From Chitinophaga pinensis (lineage in GTDB: Bacteria; Bacteroidota; Bacteroidia; Chitinophagales; Chitinophagaceae), in NCBI GenBank assembly GCA_945865295.1, contig CAMBDE010000012.1, positions 1 through 39,942 of the forward strand: 39,942 nucleotides of DNA, written 5' to 3'. Positions 23,640 through 31,642 of this stretch are shown here, one piece after another (positions within the stretch are counted from its first letter, which is position 1; the number at the start of each line of letters is the position of its first letter). A program made the position numbers and the translations under genes. The notes beneath the pieces were generated by a model. That model saw only the letters and a list, made by a program, of their open reading frames with translations, was not told where the DNA came from and searched no databases.

Positions 23640-25040
23640 TTATTTAGGGTCTATCCACATTTCCTTTCTGTCTAACCATTTATTATCAGAAAAGGATTCC
23701 TTACTAGCTAAAGTTCGGGTATATTTTTGAGTACGCTCAGTAGAACTTGGTTGATATGCAACAGCACCAATAATGCTCAAAGCTTTACTAAAATAGGTTT
23801 CACCTGGGTTGCCCAAAGTTTTATAGGGCAATACATTGTCTGCTAGTATATAAGTTGGTGTAAATCCGCTTTTTGTACCATAGTCGGATTTTCCAATTGC
23901 ATTTGTTGTAAGAAAAGTAATTGGTTGCAGTCCATAGTCCCATCGTTTATTAGGGTCGGTAATAGTGAAAGAGCCTACATTTTTTCCGTAAGTATTCTCT
24001 CCAATTAAAATCACATCCATAAATGGTAGTAAATTATTGATCACCAATTCACTCGCAGAAGCAGTATTGCCTGCAGTTAAAACAAAGACGCGACTAAGTG
24101 TACCTAAGTTATTGGCTTCGGATTTGAATAAGGTTTCAAAAGAACTCGAAGTAGAATTTTTTTCTAAATAAGCAGTATAAGTTGCATTGTAGACTTTTTT
24201 ATTCATCAATTTTCCAACCTTAGCAGCGGCATCTTTTACAGTTAAGTTGGTAATCAAATCCGAAGACACCACATAACCGCCACCATTGTATCTAAAGTCT
24301 AAAACCAATTCATTCACGCCAGCAGTTTTGAAACGACCAAATATCGCCCTCAAGCTATCATCAAAGCTGGTTAAAAACTGACTATAAGCAAGGTAGCCCA
24401 CTTTTTTCCCAGACCATGCAATAATGGTATCTGCTAAAATTGGATTCGTTTGTAATTCAACTTTTGTAACAGTAACAGATTTTCCATTGGATACAAATGC
24501 GCCACCCACAAAATTACCAAGTCCAAGTTTTAAAGTCTGATTGGATAAAATGGTGCTGTAGTTTGCATTCGTGATAGTTTGATCATCGACTTTTAAAATA
24601 ATATCCCCTCTTTTTAATCCAGCTTTTTCGGCAGGACTTCCCTTTAATACATAGGCAAGTACAAATGCAATACTAGTCTTGGTATCATCTGTATAGAAGG
24701 CATTATTTTTAATACCCAATACAGTACTTATACCATTTAATTGATTTTGTAGATTGGTAACACTTTCATCGATCCATGAAAAACGATCTGTATTAGGATA
24801 ATCGTTTAAAAGCGTATAAAAATAATCTGTAGGCTTAGCATCTGTTGTGGTATTCGCTAGGCTTGGCATTTTGTCACTCCATAAATAATAATACGCCATT
24901 ACTTCGTGAATCCATTTATTAGGCGCCGTATTTGGATTGATAGTTGTAGTTGGCGACGGCGTTACTTTAGGTACTTCAATTTCTTTTTTACAAGCAAAGA
25001 AAAAAGCAGAAATGGCAAGGATAAATAGTAATTTTTTCAT
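23640..25040 (-). CDS. S41 family protease lipoprotein with PDZ domain
   Basis: From the ATG at 25040 the product is 466 residues with a lipoprotein signal (MKKLLFILAISAFFFAC, lipobox FFAC then KKE). A proline/threonine linker precedes an N-terminal helical part, a PDZ domain (about 130-200; GSPAEKAGLKRGDIILKVDDQTI) and the tail-specific protease domain with LDFRYNGGGYV, TASASELVIN (nucleophile serine) and TYGKNVG (general-base lysine). Such proteases degrade or process periplasmic proteins from their C-termini. An upstream in-frame start at 25073 would place the lipobox too far from the N-terminus. Divergent from the DUF1684 gene across a perfect 26-base palindrome. Confidence 0.93.
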   Translation of the reverse strand: MKKLLFILAISAFFFACKKEIEVPKVTPSPTTTINPNTAPNKWIHEVMAYYYLWSDKMPSLANTTTDAKPTDYFYTLLNDYPNTDRFSWIDESVTNLQNQLNGISTVLGIKNNAFYTDDTKTSIAFVLAYVLKGSPAEKAGLKRGDIILKVDDQTITNANYSTILSNQTLKLGLGNFVGGAFVSNGKSVTVTKVELQTNPILADTIIAWSGKKVGYLAYSQFLTSFDDSLRAIFGRFKTAGVNELVLDFRYNGGGYVVSSDLITNLTVKDAAAKVGKLMNKKVYNATYTAYLEKNSTSSSFETLFKSEANNLGTLSRVFVLTAGNTASASELVINNLLPFMDVILIGENTYGKNVGSFTITDPNKRWDYGLQPITFLTTNAIGKSDYGTKSGFTPTYILADNVLPYKTLGNPGETYFSKALSIIGAVAYQPSSTERTQKYTRTLASKESFSDNKWLDRKEMWIDPK

Positions 25041-25111
25041 ACGATTAAAATGTTTCACCATAAATTTAATCAAACTATTGTTAACATAAAGAAAAAAAAG
25101 TACTATTAACT

Positions 25112-25137
25112 AATTAGACAAATATATTTGTCTAATT
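25112..25137. promoter_or_regulatory. Perfect 26-base palindrome in divergent promoter region
   Basis: Half-site AATTAGACAAATA followed directly by its exact reverse complement. Because of the symmetry the centre holds TATATTTG, an exact TAnnTTTG -7 element, on both strands (25123-25130 plus, 25119-25126 minus), and a third, TAATTTTG, overlaps the right edge (25133-25140 plus). This fits an operator that covers promoters for both the S41 lipoprotein gene and the DUF1684 gene. It lies between divergent starts, so it is not a terminator. Confidence 0.75.
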
Positions 25138-25209
25138 TTGGGTACTTAGACTAGCTCAAAAAGCCAACAAATTTCCCCCAGTATATAGTAACCGACCAAT
25201 CCATATAAA

Positions 25210-26115
25210 ATGAGAAAATTCTCTATCCCCACTATTTTAACATTGCTTTCCTTAACCATTTTGGTATCAACCAATGCACAAATCAGTACTTATTTTGCAG
25301 AGGTGGAAGCGTGGAATAGCGATAGAATAGATGCGCTGAAGCAACCCAATGGCTGGTTGAATTTAGAAGGATTGTTTTGGTTAAAAAAAGGGGTCAACAG
25401 TTTTGGCTCGTCCTCTATAAATGATTTGGTATATGACAATGCTGCTTTCCCAAAACATGTAGGAGACTTTATCTATGAAGATGGAAAAGTGTATTGGAAG
25501 GATGGCATTACAGAAAAAATTACAATTAACGACAATGATCTAGTGCTTGCAAATTCTGGAACACTAAATTTATTGACTGCAACAGAAGGGAAATATACCA
25601 GTCAATGGAAAGACTTTATTTGGGTGGTGATTCAAAGAGAAGATAAAGTAGGCGTAAGATTTAGAAATTTAAAAGCAAAAACTTTACTGGAATTTAAAGG
25701 GATTGAAAGATTTCCTGTAGATCCTATATGGCGTGTTAAAGCAAAAGTGATTCCTCAGGACCAAAATCCATTGATGATCATGAATGTGCTAGGACAAAAT
25801 ACAGCCCAGAAACATGGGGGCCAATTGGTATTTGACATAGAGGGCAAAACCTATCGACTAGATGCCATCGATGAGGGTGGAGTCAGGTTATTTGTGGCAT
25901 TTGCAGACGCGACTTCCGGAAAAACGACTTATGGTTCGGGTAGATTTATAGAACTAGACAAACCAGATGCGGACGGATATACCTACATCGACTTTAATAA
26001 GGCCTATAACCCCCCTTGTGCATTTACTGAATTTGCCACTTGCCCACTTCCGCCTGCACAAAACAGGTTGAGCATCGCCATTCCTGCTGGCGAAAAAAAA
26101 TATGGACAGCATTAA
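25210..26115 (+). CDS. Exported DUF1684 family protein
   Basis: A 301-residue protein with a signal peptide (MRKFSIPTILTLLSLTILVSTNAQ) followed by the DUF1684 domain: EVEAWNSDRIDALKQPNGWL, NLEGLFWLKKGVNSFG, RFPVDPIWRVKAKV, DAIDEGGVRLFVAFADATSGKTTYGSGRF and the family-ending DFNKAYNPPCAFTEFATCPLPP with two cysteines. The family is widespread and uncharacterised; no catalytic motif can be assigned. It is 24 bases upstream of the UDP-sugar dehydrogenase gene, so some co-transcription is possible, although the functions have no evident link. Probably controlled through the palindrome at 25112-25137. Confidence 0.9.
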   Translation: MRKFSIPTILTLLSLTILVSTNAQISTYFAEVEAWNSDRIDALKQPNGWLNLEGLFWLKKGVNSFGSSSINDLVYDNAAFPKHVGDFIYEDGKVYWKDGITEKITINDNDLVLANSGTLNLLTATEGKYTSQWKDFIWVVIQREDKVGVRFRNLKAKTLLEFKGIERFPVDPIWRVKAKVIPQDQNPLMIMNVLGQNTAQKHGGQLVFDIEGKTYRLDAIDEGGVRLFVAFADATSGKTTYGSGRFIELDKPDADGYTYIDFNKAYNPPCAFTEFATCPLPPAQNRLSIAIPAGEKKYGQH

Positions 26116-26139
26116 GCGCTCCATTAACTTTGGTGGCAA

Positions 26140-27414
26140 ATGCAACAGTTGACACCATCCAATCCTCCTATGATTGCCGTTATCGGTTTAGGCTACGTGG
26201 GTTTGCCCTTGGCTTTGGCATTTGCTAAGCAATATCAAGTCATTGGATATGACTTAGACAATGCAAGGGTGGATGCGCTTAAAAGAGGCGAGGATGCTAC
26301 ATTAGAAACTGCCGAAGAGGATTTAAATGCAGCTACTAATTTAGTCCTAACCAATGACCTTGCATTGATTGCTGATGCGACAATCTATATTGTTACCGTA
26401 CCTACTCCAGTGCATGCAGATAAAAGTCCAGACCTATCCTTCTTATTATTTGCCACATCCCAAATTGCTACTATTTTAAAGCGTGGCGATATTGTGATTT
26501 ATGAAAGTACAGTGTATCCAGGATGTACCGAAGAGGATTGTGTTCCGGTGCTTGAAAAAAATTCAGGCTTAAAATTTAATGTAGATTTTTATTGTGGTTA
26601 TTCTCCCGAAAGAATTAATCCAGGAGACAAGGTGAATACCTTAACTAAGATTCAAAAAATTACTTCAGGTTCTACTCCTGAAATAGCAAAGTATATCAAT
26701 CAACTCTATGCAAGTATTATTACCGCCGGCACGTATGCGGCACCTTCCATTAAAGTAGCGGAAGCAGCTAAGTCCATTGAAAATGCGCAGCGTGATATTA
26801 ATATTTCTTTTGTCAATGAATTGGCATTGATTTTTGATCGACTGGGTATTGATACAAATGAAGTCTTAGCAGCTGCAAGTACTAAATGGAATTTTTTACC
26901 ATTTAAGCCGGGCTTAGTCGGAGGGCATTGCATTGGCGTAGATCCTTATTATTTAGCTTATAAAGCAAAGACTGTTGGATATGACCCAAGGGTGATTTTG
27001 TCGGGGCGTGATGTCAACGATCAGATGAGTGCTTTTGTAAGCAATAAGCTCATACAATTATTGGCACAAACAGGTAAAAAAATTCATGATGCAAAAGTCT
27101 TAGTGCTTGGTGTCACTTTCAAAGAAAACTGTCCTGATTTCAGAAACTCAAAAGTATTTGAGATCATCCATCAGCTAAAAGCAGAAGGCGCCCATGTATC
27201 GGCGTTTGATCCTTATGCCGATGCCATTGAAGTATTTCAAAAACACCAAGTACAATTGATCACTGCATTTGAAAAATATGATATTATTTTATTAGCAGTG
27301 GCGCATGATTTTTTTAAAGCATTGGATTATGCTTCTTTAAAAACAAGTTCCGATGCTATTGTATATGATACTAAGGCGTTCTTAGATCGATCCATCGTTA
27401 CTGCAAGATTGTAA
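26140..27414 (+). CDS. Nucleotide sugar dehydrogenase (TviB/WbpA-like, UDP-HexNAc type)
   Basis: A 424-residue three-domain enzyme: NAD-binding GLGYVGLPLALAFAKQ (residues 17-32) , a central dimerisation helix region, and the UDP-binding C-terminal domain with DFRNSKVFEI and DPYAD. The catalytic cysteine is in GGHCIGVDPYYLAYKA. The YSPERINPGDK motif is typical of the UDP-N-acetylglucosamine/galactosamine 6-dehydrogenase branch rather than UDP-glucose dehydrogenase. Product: a UDP-HexNAc uronic acid for capsule, O-antigen or exopolysaccharide. No glycosyltransferase, flippase or polymerase gene is in the window apart from the small HAD gene downstream. A later start at Met11 is possible. Confidence 0.92.
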   Translation: MQQLTPSNPPMIAVIGLGYVGLPLALAFAKQYQVIGYDLDNARVDALKRGEDATLETAEEDLNAATNLVLTNDLALIADATIYIVTVPTPVHADKSPDLSFLLFATSQIATILKRGDIVIYESTVYPGCTEEDCVPVLEKNSGLKFNVDFYCGYSPERINPGDKVNTLTKIQKITSGSTPEIAKYINQLYASIITAGTYAAPSIKVAEAAKSIENAQRDINISFVNELALIFDRLGIDTNEVLAAASTKWNFLPFKPGLVGGHCIGVDPYYLAYKAKTVGYDPRVILSGRDVNDQMSAFVSNKLIQLLAQTGKKIHDAKVLVLGVTFKENCPDFRNSKVFEIIHQLKAEGAHVSAFDPYADAIEVFQKHQVQLITAFEKYDIILLAVAHDFFKALDYASLKTSSDAIVYDTKAFLDRSIVTARL

Positions 27415-27431
27415 AAAGTAAAAAAATACCC

Positions 27432-27773
27432 ATGATAGAGTCAAAAAGATTCGGTTCTAAAAAAGCATTAATTGATATTGATGAAACTATTTGTTTTTAT
27501 TCCGATAAACGCGTATACGAATTAGCAGAACCTAATTTTGACAATATTGCAAAAATCAACAAGCTTTTTGATGAAGGATGGCATATTACCTATTGGACTG
27601 GAAGAGGAGAAAGTTCAAAAAGAGATTTAAGACCATTGACTTTAGAGCAGTTGACAAAATGGGGCTGCAAGTTCAATGATTTGATTACAGGATTCTGTCC
27701 TAACGGTGGTGCAGTCAAACCAAATTTTGATTTGGTGATAGATGATAAAGCAAAAAGGATAGAAGAATTATAA
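27432..27773 (+). CDS. Small HAD-superfamily protein
   Basis: A 113-residue HAD-fold protein with motif I DIDETICFY, motif II as YWTGRGESS (the S/T position is Thr) and motif III/IV as LVIDDKAKRIEEL. It has no cap domain and is near the minimum size of a HAD phosphatase. Proteins of this kind lie in polysaccharide loci and are thought to act as sugar-phosphate phosphatases. It starts 17 bases after the UDP-sugar dehydrogenase, so the two form an operon. Exact substrate unknown. A weak hairpin follows the stop. Confidence 0.82.
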   Translation: MIESKRFGSKKALIDIDETICFYSDKRVYELAEPNFDNIAKINKLFDEGWHITYWTGRGESSKRDLRPLTLEQLTKWGCKFNDLITGFCPNGGAVKPNFDLVIDDKAKRIEEL

Positions 27774-27808
27774 AAGCATTTTTATACATTAACCAATCTG
27801 CTTTTTTA
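27772..27808. terminator. Weak hairpin with T-tract, possible terminator
   Basis: AAAAGCA (27772-27778) can pair with TGCTTTT (27799 on) followed by further T. The loop is about 20 bases, so the structure is weak. It lies between the convergent HAD and YwaF-like genes, the place where one is expected. Confidence 0.4.
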
Positions 27809-27817
27809 TAATACTAA

Positions 27818-28528
27818 TTAAGTAAGCGCTGAGGCTGCTATTTTTCTTTTTCTTGCAAAGGGCAAATAAAATAGCCAAAAATGCGTGATGGCTGCAATTT
27901 CAAAACAAATGAGGTAAAATGGCCAGGCTCCAATGATAAGAGGATTATTTGCAGAAGGAGGCTCCCTTAAAAACATATAATTGGTTCCAATGGCATAGTT
28001 GAGGATACCTACAGAAAGTACAACGAATTGAGAGTAGCCAAAAATAACCAACCAAGATTTTGGTCGAGGCACAAATCCATTGTGTATAATCATATACAAC
28101 ACTACCAATAATAAACCAGCATGTTCAATAAAATAGCTGTAAAAATTATAGCCCTTAATGCCATTGTTAAATTCTGGTGTTAGTAGGGCATGAATGCCAC
28201 CTAATAATCCCCAGTAGTATACAAATTCTCCTAATAATTGATTCTTATTAAATAAGTAGATGATGCATAAAAAGCTGCTAATACTGCATAAATGCGCAGG
28301 AATATTTTGTTGAATATTCCAATAGCCATTATAGAAATTATAGAATTGTTCAATACCTAAATTCGCTATCAATAAAATAGCAATAAAATAATCATACTGT
28401 TTGATTTGAATACTTTTAAGGTATTTAGGCACCTGAATGATCAAGAAGATACTTCCACTAATCCATAAAATACTCTCCCACCATAGTGGAGAGAAAGTGG
28501 CAAGTGTAATAGATTTTTCAAACTGCAT
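27818..28528 (-). CDS. TIGR02206/YwaF family integral membrane protein
   Basis: A 236-residue protein with six to seven transmembrane helices. The TIGR02206/YwaF pattern is visible: NIPAHLCSISSFLCI after helix 2, GLLGGIHALLTPE, then the re-entrant YAIGTNYMFLREPPSANNPLIIGAWPFYL and a final helix with a basic end (ARKRK) in the cytoplasm. Function is unknown. It is a single gene in its orientation; its start faces the LuxR-type regulator gene across 160 bases that hold inverted repeats. Confidence 0.85.
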   Translation of the reverse strand: MQFEKSITLATFSPLWWESILWISGSIFLIIQVPKYLKSIQIKQYDYFIAILLIANLGIEQFYNFYNGYWNIQQNIPAHLCSISSFLCIIYLFNKNQLLGEFVYYWGLLGGIHALLTPEFNNGIKGYNFYSYFIEHAGLLLVVLYMIIHNGFVPRPKSWLVIFGYSQFVVLSVGILNYAIGTNYMFLREPPSANNPLIIGAWPFYLICFEIAAITHFWLFYLPFARKRKIAASALT

Positions 28529-28592
28529 ACTGCAATTTACGCCAATCTGATTAAATTCTATCGACTATAGTATTAAACTATACTGTTAGATT

Positions 28593-28623
28593 TTTTTTAA
28601 AGGGGGTAAATACCTTTAAAAAA
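28593..28623. repeat. 11-bp perfect inverted repeat in divergent region
   Basis: TTTTTTAAAGG and CCTTTAAAAAA around a nine-base loop GGGTAAATA. A second, smaller inverted repeat, TATAGT-N5-ACTATA, lies just upstream at 28566-28582. Both are in the region between the YwaF-like gene and the LuxR-type regulator and could be operator or leader hairpin; the function is not evident. Confidence 0.6.
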
Positions 28624-28688
28624 TGAACCATTAATGTAAAATAGATTTAAATCGGTCAGCTTCTTCTTGATCTATTGTTTTTTTATAG

Positions 28689-29423
28689 ATGCAAAAAAAC
28701 CATTTCAACCTACAAGACCAAAGACAAGTGTTTATATGTGACCAACAAGCCATTTATGCCATGGGATGTGGCCAGCTTGTTCAAGCACATCCTATGTGTA
28801 ATGGGTATCGTATGCTAACCTCTTTAGACGAAATAAATAATTTCAATATAGGTTTATCTCAAGGGTTATTGATCATAGACTGTGCCATGTTTGATTTTGA
28901 TGCATCAGCTGTTAAAAACAGCATCAAAACACTACAGCAAATATTTCCGTTAATTATTTTATTGAATAAGGATACCCCAGATTATATACTCTATCAATTA
29001 ATTGAACTCGAGGTAGATGTGATTGTATCTAGAAACATGTCAAGTCATGAGTGGAATAAAGCGGTAGACATGGCTTGTCAGCACAAGGTCTATTTTTGTC
29101 AAGATACTGGTGAGCGTGTATTAAAACTAACTCAGGTAATGGATAAAATTAATTTAATAGAACGTGTAAATGCGCTAAGTCTATATGATAAATTTATTTT
29201 AATACGCATCTGCGAAGAAGCCTCCAGTAAACAGATTGCGGCAGAACTTGGACATAGTAAACGCACGATCGAAGGTCATAGAACTAGGCTGATGCAAACA
29301 CTGGATGTAAAAAATGTGGCAGGCCTTGTTAAAATTGCTATCATCACACAACTCTATGAACACTATCTTTCTAATCCTGGATGGTATGCTAGTTTTTTGT
29401 TGGCCAAGACATCTTCTTTATAG
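28689..29423 (+). CDS. LuxR/NarL-type transcriptional regulator with degenerate receiver domain
   Basis: A 244-residue protein. Residues 12-120 look like a response-regulator receiver, with Asp64 (LLIIDCAMFD) at the phosphoacceptor place, but the acidic pair is only Asp18-Gln19, the conserved Thr/Ser is Asn93 and the conserved Lys is Arg115, so normal phosphotransfer is doubtful. Residues about 168-230 form a LuxR-type helix-turn-helix (SSKQIAAELGHSKRTIEGHRTRLMQTL). No histidine kinase gene is nearby. Its last 61 bases overlap the 3' end of the convergent acylase gene. Targets unknown; the divergent YwaF-like gene is a candidate because of the inverted repeats between them. Confidence 0.85.
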   Translation: MQKNHFNLQDQRQVFICDQQAIYAMGCGQLVQAHPMCNGYRMLTSLDEINNFNIGLSQGLLIIDCAMFDFDASAVKNSIKTLQQIFPLIILLNKDTPDYILYQLIELEVDVIVSRNMSSHEWNKAVDMACQHKVYFCQDTGERVLKLTQVMDKINLIERVNALSLYDKFILIRICEEASSKQIAAELGHSKRTIEGHRTRLMQTLDVKNVAGLVKIAIITQLYEHYLSNPGWYASFLLAKTSSL

Positions 29424-31594
29424 TAATGGATAGTTTTAAAATCTCCATTGATAAATCCATTGGCTTGATCTGTAAAATTTTTACTTTCAGCAAATCTGCT
29501 TTGCCCACCTGTAATAATGGTTTTTGCATTCAGCCTTTTTCCAAATTCAACTGCAGCAACAAAACTATTACCAGAGTATCCGTATCGCTTGGTGGTATTT
29601 GGGTAACGTCTACTTTCAAAAGAAGGCAGTGAACCCCACTTAGAAGAGGCTTGATTGACAGCTAAGCTAAGTTGGCTATCGTCAAAATTGGCACCTGGTG
29701 CAACTCTTTGAAAACGATTCATTGCGCCCCATGTAATTTCCCAGCCACCATACCATTTTTCAAATTGATCTAAAGTGGTTTCTAATAATTTAATTTTAGT
29801 TTCAAACGCAAGATCTTGGTCCATACGGTTGTATTTTAAAACGATTTCTGTAGCAGCTTCTTCTGTGTTTGCAGGTGGAATGGCAGCACTCCATTTTGTC
29901 GCCCATTCTATCGCAATGCTAGTCGCAATGGAATTGCTATCTGCTACATGATCCCAATTGGCTAAATAGTCAATTGCTTTTTTAGTTCTTGGTGTAAGGT
30001 TCGCTGTTTTTGCTGTTTGTATAAAACGAGGCAACAAAATATCGAATGCACTTAATTTTTTATTGTATCCTAAAGCAATGAGTTCGTCCAAATTGATTTT
30101 ATCTATTTTTGACAATAGTGCAACTGCATTGAGACCTCTTCCATTTTCACCATCTGGTGCCATATACCTAGGGTAGTCTTGGGCTTTAGGACTACTACTG
30201 CCTGCTACAGTAAACGGTGTAGCATTGCAATTTTGTAACCATCCAATTGCAGGATTGATACTTTGTACAATTTCATTTAAAGAATGCACACCCTGCCAGT
30301 CAGTTGCTTTAATGGAACCATCTACGTGCATGGTGTAATCAAAACTTGGATTGCGTTTTGGCATAAAATTACCATGCCAGTAGGCAATATTGCCTGCAGC
30401 ATCTGCATAGACGGTGTTATTGCTATTATTGGAGACTAGTTCCATTGCTTTTGTATAGTCTGCTAAGCTTTTTGATTTTGTTCTTGTCCAACATTCAATT
30501 AAAGCGTCTAAAGAACGATTGTTTTCTTGTAGGCTTAACCATTTTCCTTTCTCCATCCCCATGATTGGACCATGGATAGTAAAATAAGTATCAAATGATT
30601 TTGTCTTTAAGATACCATTATCAACATATTGGATCTGGATAGTACGTTGTCCAACTTTCTTTTTTTCTTTTTCGTAGGTATAAAATAATTCATTCTTTAT
30701 TTTTTCAGTTTGTTCTTCATACACATCCGCTACATCGGCATAACCACTGGTATGCATCCATCCGCATTGTTCGTTAAATCCTTGATAAATAAAGAACTGT
30801 CCCCAGGTTACTGCACCATATGCGTTTAAACCTTCTTCGCTTACCATATGCATTTCTGATCTAAAATAAAATGGCACATGGGGATTAATATACAACATGG
30901 CATTCCCTGTTTTGCTATGCTTTGGGGCAATCGCAAATCCATTGGATCCTTTTAAGGTTTTATCCTCCATGTCAAAGTTAGGTTGTTCAAATAGGGATTG
31001 CTGAGTTGGCAGATACTTATTTAAACTTACTCCATTTTGATTTGCATAGAGCTGTTGTCCATAAAATGCTTCGACATGTTTTTCGGTGATGCCTGCAGAC
31101 CTTGTTGGAGAGACGCTACCGTCGGTCCACATTAAATGGTACCATGGCTTAAACTTTTTAAGCACCACCGGTTTTACCTCTGGATGTTTTGATAAGTAAT
31201 AGTTGATGCCATCTGCATGTGCAATTAACAATTGCTTAAACCAAATTGGACTTCTTTCAAAATCTTTCATTGCTTCTGCACTATCTTGAATGAGTTGCAT
31301 CATTAAATCTTCATAAATCAATTTAGGCCCTTCCATTTCGGCACGTCGCCCAAGCATTTCTAAAAAATTCTTTTCTATTTGCGGAAAATTCTCTTCGCAT
31401 TGCGCATACATCAATCCAAACACCGCATCGGCATCCGTCTTTCCATAAATATGTGGAATATCCCACTCGTCACGAATGATGGTGGTTTGGTTGGCGTGTT
31501 GATTCCATCTAGCGAGTTCTGCACTCGTTGGTTTTTGAGCAACTGCAACAATAGCAATCCATACCAAGCAACTTAGTAAAGCAAATTTTTTCAT
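29363..31594 (-). CDS. Exported penicillin-acylase-family (Ntn hydrolase) protein
   Basis: From the ATG at 31594 the product is 743 residues with a signal peptide (MKKFALLSCLVWIAIVAVAQ). It has the acylase layout: an N-terminal alpha-subunit region (RDEWDIPHIYGKTDADAVFGLMYAQCEENF), then a self-cleavage site with Ser217 in KGSNGFAIAPKHS, which would become the N-terminal nucleophile of the beta subunit, plus NPHVPF, GYADVADVYEE and GNIAYWHGNFMPKR. Such enzymes hydrolyse amide bonds of penicillins, acyl-homoserine lactones, or other acylated amines; specificity cannot be read here. An earlier in-frame start at 31615 adds residues before the signal peptide and is rejected. Third gene of a minus-strand operon. 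Confidence 0.9.
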   Translation of the reverse strand: MKKFALLSCLVWIAIVAVAQKPTSAELARWNQHANQTTIIRDEWDIPHIYGKTDADAVFGLMYAQCEENFPQIEKNFLEMLGRRAEMEGPKLIYEDLMMQLIQDSAEAMKDFERSPIWFKQLLIAHADGINYYLSKHPEVKPVVLKKFKPWYHLMWTDGSVSPTRSAGITEKHVEAFYGQQLYANQNGVSLNKYLPTQQSLFEQPNFDMEDKTLKGSNGFAIAPKHSKTGNAMLYINPHVPFYFRSEMHMVSEEGLNAYGAVTWGQFFIYQGFNEQCGWMHTSGYADVADVYEEQTEKIKNELFYTYEKEKKKVGQRTIQIQYVDNGILKTKSFDTYFTIHGPIMGMEKGKWLSLQENNRSLDALIECWTRTKSKSLADYTKAMELVSNNSNNTVYADAAGNIAYWHGNFMPKRNPSFDYTMHVDGSIKATDWQGVHSLNEIVQSINPAIGWLQNCNATPFTVAGSSSPKAQDYPRYMAPDGENGRGLNAVALLSKIDKINLDELIALGYNKKLSAFDILLPRFIQTAKTANLTPRTKKAIDYLANWDHVADSNSIATSIAIEWATKWSAAIPPANTEEAATEIVLKYNRMDQDLAFETKIKLLETTLDQFEKWYGGWEITWGAMNRFQRVAPGANFDDSQLSLAVNQASSKWGSLPSFESRRYPNTTKRYGYSGNSFVAAVEFGKRLNAKTIITGGQSRFAESKNFTDQANGFINGDFKTIHYYKEDVLANKKLAYHPGLER

Positions 31595-31642
31595 TCTATG
31601 AATTTTAATGGCCAACCAATTTCCAATTTTTTAATCTCCCAT

